Assembly: GCA_017408535.1 (NCBI GenBank)
Contig: JAFQUL010000010.1
Span: 1-6,681 of the forward strand
Source of the DNA: Clostridia bacterium
Lineage (GTDB): Bacteria; Bacillota; Clostridia; Oscillospirales; CAG-272
Direction of reading: 5' to 3'
DNA: 6,681 nt
Shown: positions 5,596-6,681 of the stretch, in pieces
Layout of the letters: every line of letters starts with the position of its first letter
Numbering within the stretch: the first letter of the stretch is position 1
Made by a program: the position numbers and the translations under genes
Notes under the pieces: generated by a model
Databases searched by the model: none
Told to the model about the DNA's origin: nothing
Seen by the model: the letters and a program-made list of their open reading frames with translations, nothing else

Positions 5596-5612
5596 GGCCG
5601 TACCACACGGTC
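5596..5612 (+). other. Short leader hairpin upstream of paralogue B
   Basis: GGCCGT (5596-5601) can pair with ACGGTC (5607-5612, one G-U pair) around a 5-base loop. An overlapping DNA palindrome GGTC-G-GACC (5609-5617) competes with it. Both lie in the predicted leader before the GGAGG ribosome site (5631-5635). Function unknown; evidence is pairing only. Confidence 0.3.
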
Positions 5613-5641
5613 GGACCATAAACGATCAATGGAGGTTTTTT

Positions 5642-6681
5642 ATGAAGCGTATTATTTCATTATTGCTTTTGGTAGCAATGGTATTTTCTTTTGCTGCCTG
5701 TGCAGGAGAAACGGTAAAAGACAACAACAGTAAGGATACTACCGCCGGCAATGCGGATACTACCGCCGGCAATGCGGGGACTACAATAGCGTATGAGGAA
5801 GATGATCTTCCGGCAGATCTTAATTTTGGCGGTGAGAAGGTCACCATACTCACCATTGAGGACAGCCTTCACGATGGAGAGATCACAACCGAAGAGCTTA
5901 ACAGCGACATTATAAATGACTCTGTGTATAACAGAGAGCGTTTCGTCGAGGATCGCCTCGGTGTTGAGATCGAAACTATAAGTGTCGATGCTTACGAGGA
6001 TGTTAACACAGAGTTTGACAAAATGATCAACGCAGATGATGATACTTATCAGATCTGTGCTACCAAAACAGTATGGTTTGCTCCCTATGTGTTTGACAGC
6101 GTTCTTACTGACCTGTATACAGTAGAACATCTTGATCTTGAGAAGCCCTGGTGGTCACAGTATTTTAACGAGCAGGCTGAGGTAAAGGGTGATCTTTATC
6201 TTACGACCGGTTCTCTTTCTCTGTCTCTTACCAGATTCCTTTTCGCAATGTTCTACAATAAGAATCTTGCAGAGGAGTATTCCTCTACTTATCCCGAGCT
6301 TACCGATATTTATACGATTGTTGAAAACGGTGACTGGACCTACGACAAGTTTTACAGTATCGCTGCAGATATATACGAGAACGTCAACGGTGATAACGAA
6401 AGAGATGCAGAGGATACCTACGGCATCGGTTACCAGGCCGGAATAGGCATAGATGCTCTGTGGAGCAGCTTTGACGTCAATATCTTCTCCCGTACTGATG
6501 ACGGTTGGTTTGAACTTGACGTTAATACCGATAAGCTTTACAATGCTCTTGAGAAGATACGCGTTCTCCTTCATGATACCACAGGTTGCTATGTTCCCGA
6601 AAACAAGGAGGATGACGCTCTTAACGATCTTTCTGCCAAGTTTGCCGACGGCGGTCTCCTGTTCATGGTAAATAAGATCCA
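5642..6681 (+). CDS. Extracellular solute-binding lipoprotein, paralogue B (3' end cut by window)
   Basis: The frame is open from the ATG at 5642 to the window end, giving 346 complete codons without a stop or frameshift. The start has GGAGG (5631-5635) 6 bases upstream. The signal peptide ends in lipobox FAAC, with lipidated C20. The linker contains two perfect DTTAGNA repeats (residues 32-45) followed by a decayed third. From ITTEELNSD onward it is about 90 percent identical to paralogue A by hand count, including GDWTYDKF, DTYGIGYQ and the EF-hand-like loop (247-258). Changes cluster in an acidic loop near residues 319-329 (NKEDDALN in B, DESDSGLD in A) and in the linker. About 150 further residues would be expected beyond the edge. 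It has its own promoter and leader, so it may respond to different conditions from paralogue A. Ligand unknown, probably a carbohydrate. Confidence 0.85.
   Translation, partial: MKRIISLLLLVAMVFSFAACAGETVKDNNSKDTTAGNADTTAGNAGTTIAYEEDDLPADLNFGGEKVTILTIEDSLHDGEITTEELNSDIINDSVYNRERFVEDRLGVEIETISVDAYEDVNTEFDKMINADDDTYQICATKTVWFAPYVFDSVLTDLYTVEHLDLEKPWWSQYFNEQAEVKGDLYLTTGSLSLSLTRFLFAMFYNKNLAEEYSSTYPELTDIYTIVENGDWTYDKFYSIAADIYENVNGDNERDAEDTYGIGYQAGIGIDALWSSFDVNIFSRTDDGWFELDVNTDKLYNALEKIRVLLHDTTGCYVPENKEDDALNDLSAKFADGGLLFMVNKI
5735..5776 (+). repeat. Perfect 21-bp tandem duplication in the lipoprotein linker
   Basis: A 21-base unit beginning GATACTACCGCC occurs at 5735-5755 and exactly again at 5756-5776, encoding DTTAGNA twice; GGGACTAC after it looks like a decayed third start. 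It preserves the frame and lengthens the flexible tether between the lipid anchor and the binding domain. Paralogue A has TTTAPADTTES here instead. Confidence 0.9.
5881..6681 (+). repeat. Duplicated segment, copy B (matches 4062-4862)
   Basis: Second member of the direct repeat formed by the two binding-protein genes, in the same orientation and at a fixed offset of 1819 bp. The last 58 bases of the window (6624-6681) are identical to 4805-4862, so the similarity continues past the edge. Confidence 0.85.

Noticed and set aside
5371..5641. Riboswitch or small RNA between the binding-protein genes
   Set aside because: Only short, weak pairings are present and no conserved riboswitch core could be recognised by eye.

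Overview
The window looks like chromosomal DNA of an obligately anaerobic, Gram-positive Clostridia-type bacterium, possibly an uncultured gut or rumen relative of the Oscillospiraceae (inference). The basis is near-consensus TTGACA/TATAAT promoters, purine-rich AGGAGG-like ribosome sites, lipoprotein sugar-binding proteins with Thr-rich linkers, a B12-type radical SAM enzyme and a small 2[4Fe-4S] ferredoxin. I see no tRNA, rRNA, CRISPR array, transposase or phage gene.

Layout. Positions 1-969 (minus strand) hold a two-gene sugar operon: a ketose 3-epimerase of the D-psicose/D-tagatose epimerase family, then 25 bp downstream the start of a PfkB-type sugar kinase that runs off the left edge. 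A divergent region (970-1196) carries a minus-strand promoter and two tandem plus-strand promoters. The plus-strand promoters serve a YqeG-like HAD protein (1197-1718) in which the usual nucleophilic Asp is Glu and a second acidic motif residue is Gly. A weak terminator follows. A perfect-consensus extended -10 promoter (1781-1809) then drives a tightly coupled pair: a B12-binding radical SAM enzyme (1890-3455) and a ferredoxin (3457-3639), closed by a hairpin terminator.

The right half holds two close paralogues of an extracellular solute-binding lipoprotein, one complete (3832-5328) and one cut by the right edge (5642-6681). They align without gaps at a constant offset of 1819 bp from 4062 onwards. 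Each has its own promoter and leader, and a very strong GC-rich terminator lies between them. No ABC permease or ATPase gene is present in the window.

How the genes may work together. The epimerase and kinase probably convert and phosphorylate a ketohexose, and the binding proteins probably capture sugars or oligosaccharides outside the cell, so carbohydrate use is a plausible common theme. The ferredoxin is the likely electron donor for the radical SAM enzyme, whose substrate cannot be read from sequence. Most likely to be new are the radical SAM/ferredoxin pair of unknown substrate, the HAD protein with altered catalytic motifs, and the recently duplicated binding proteins.
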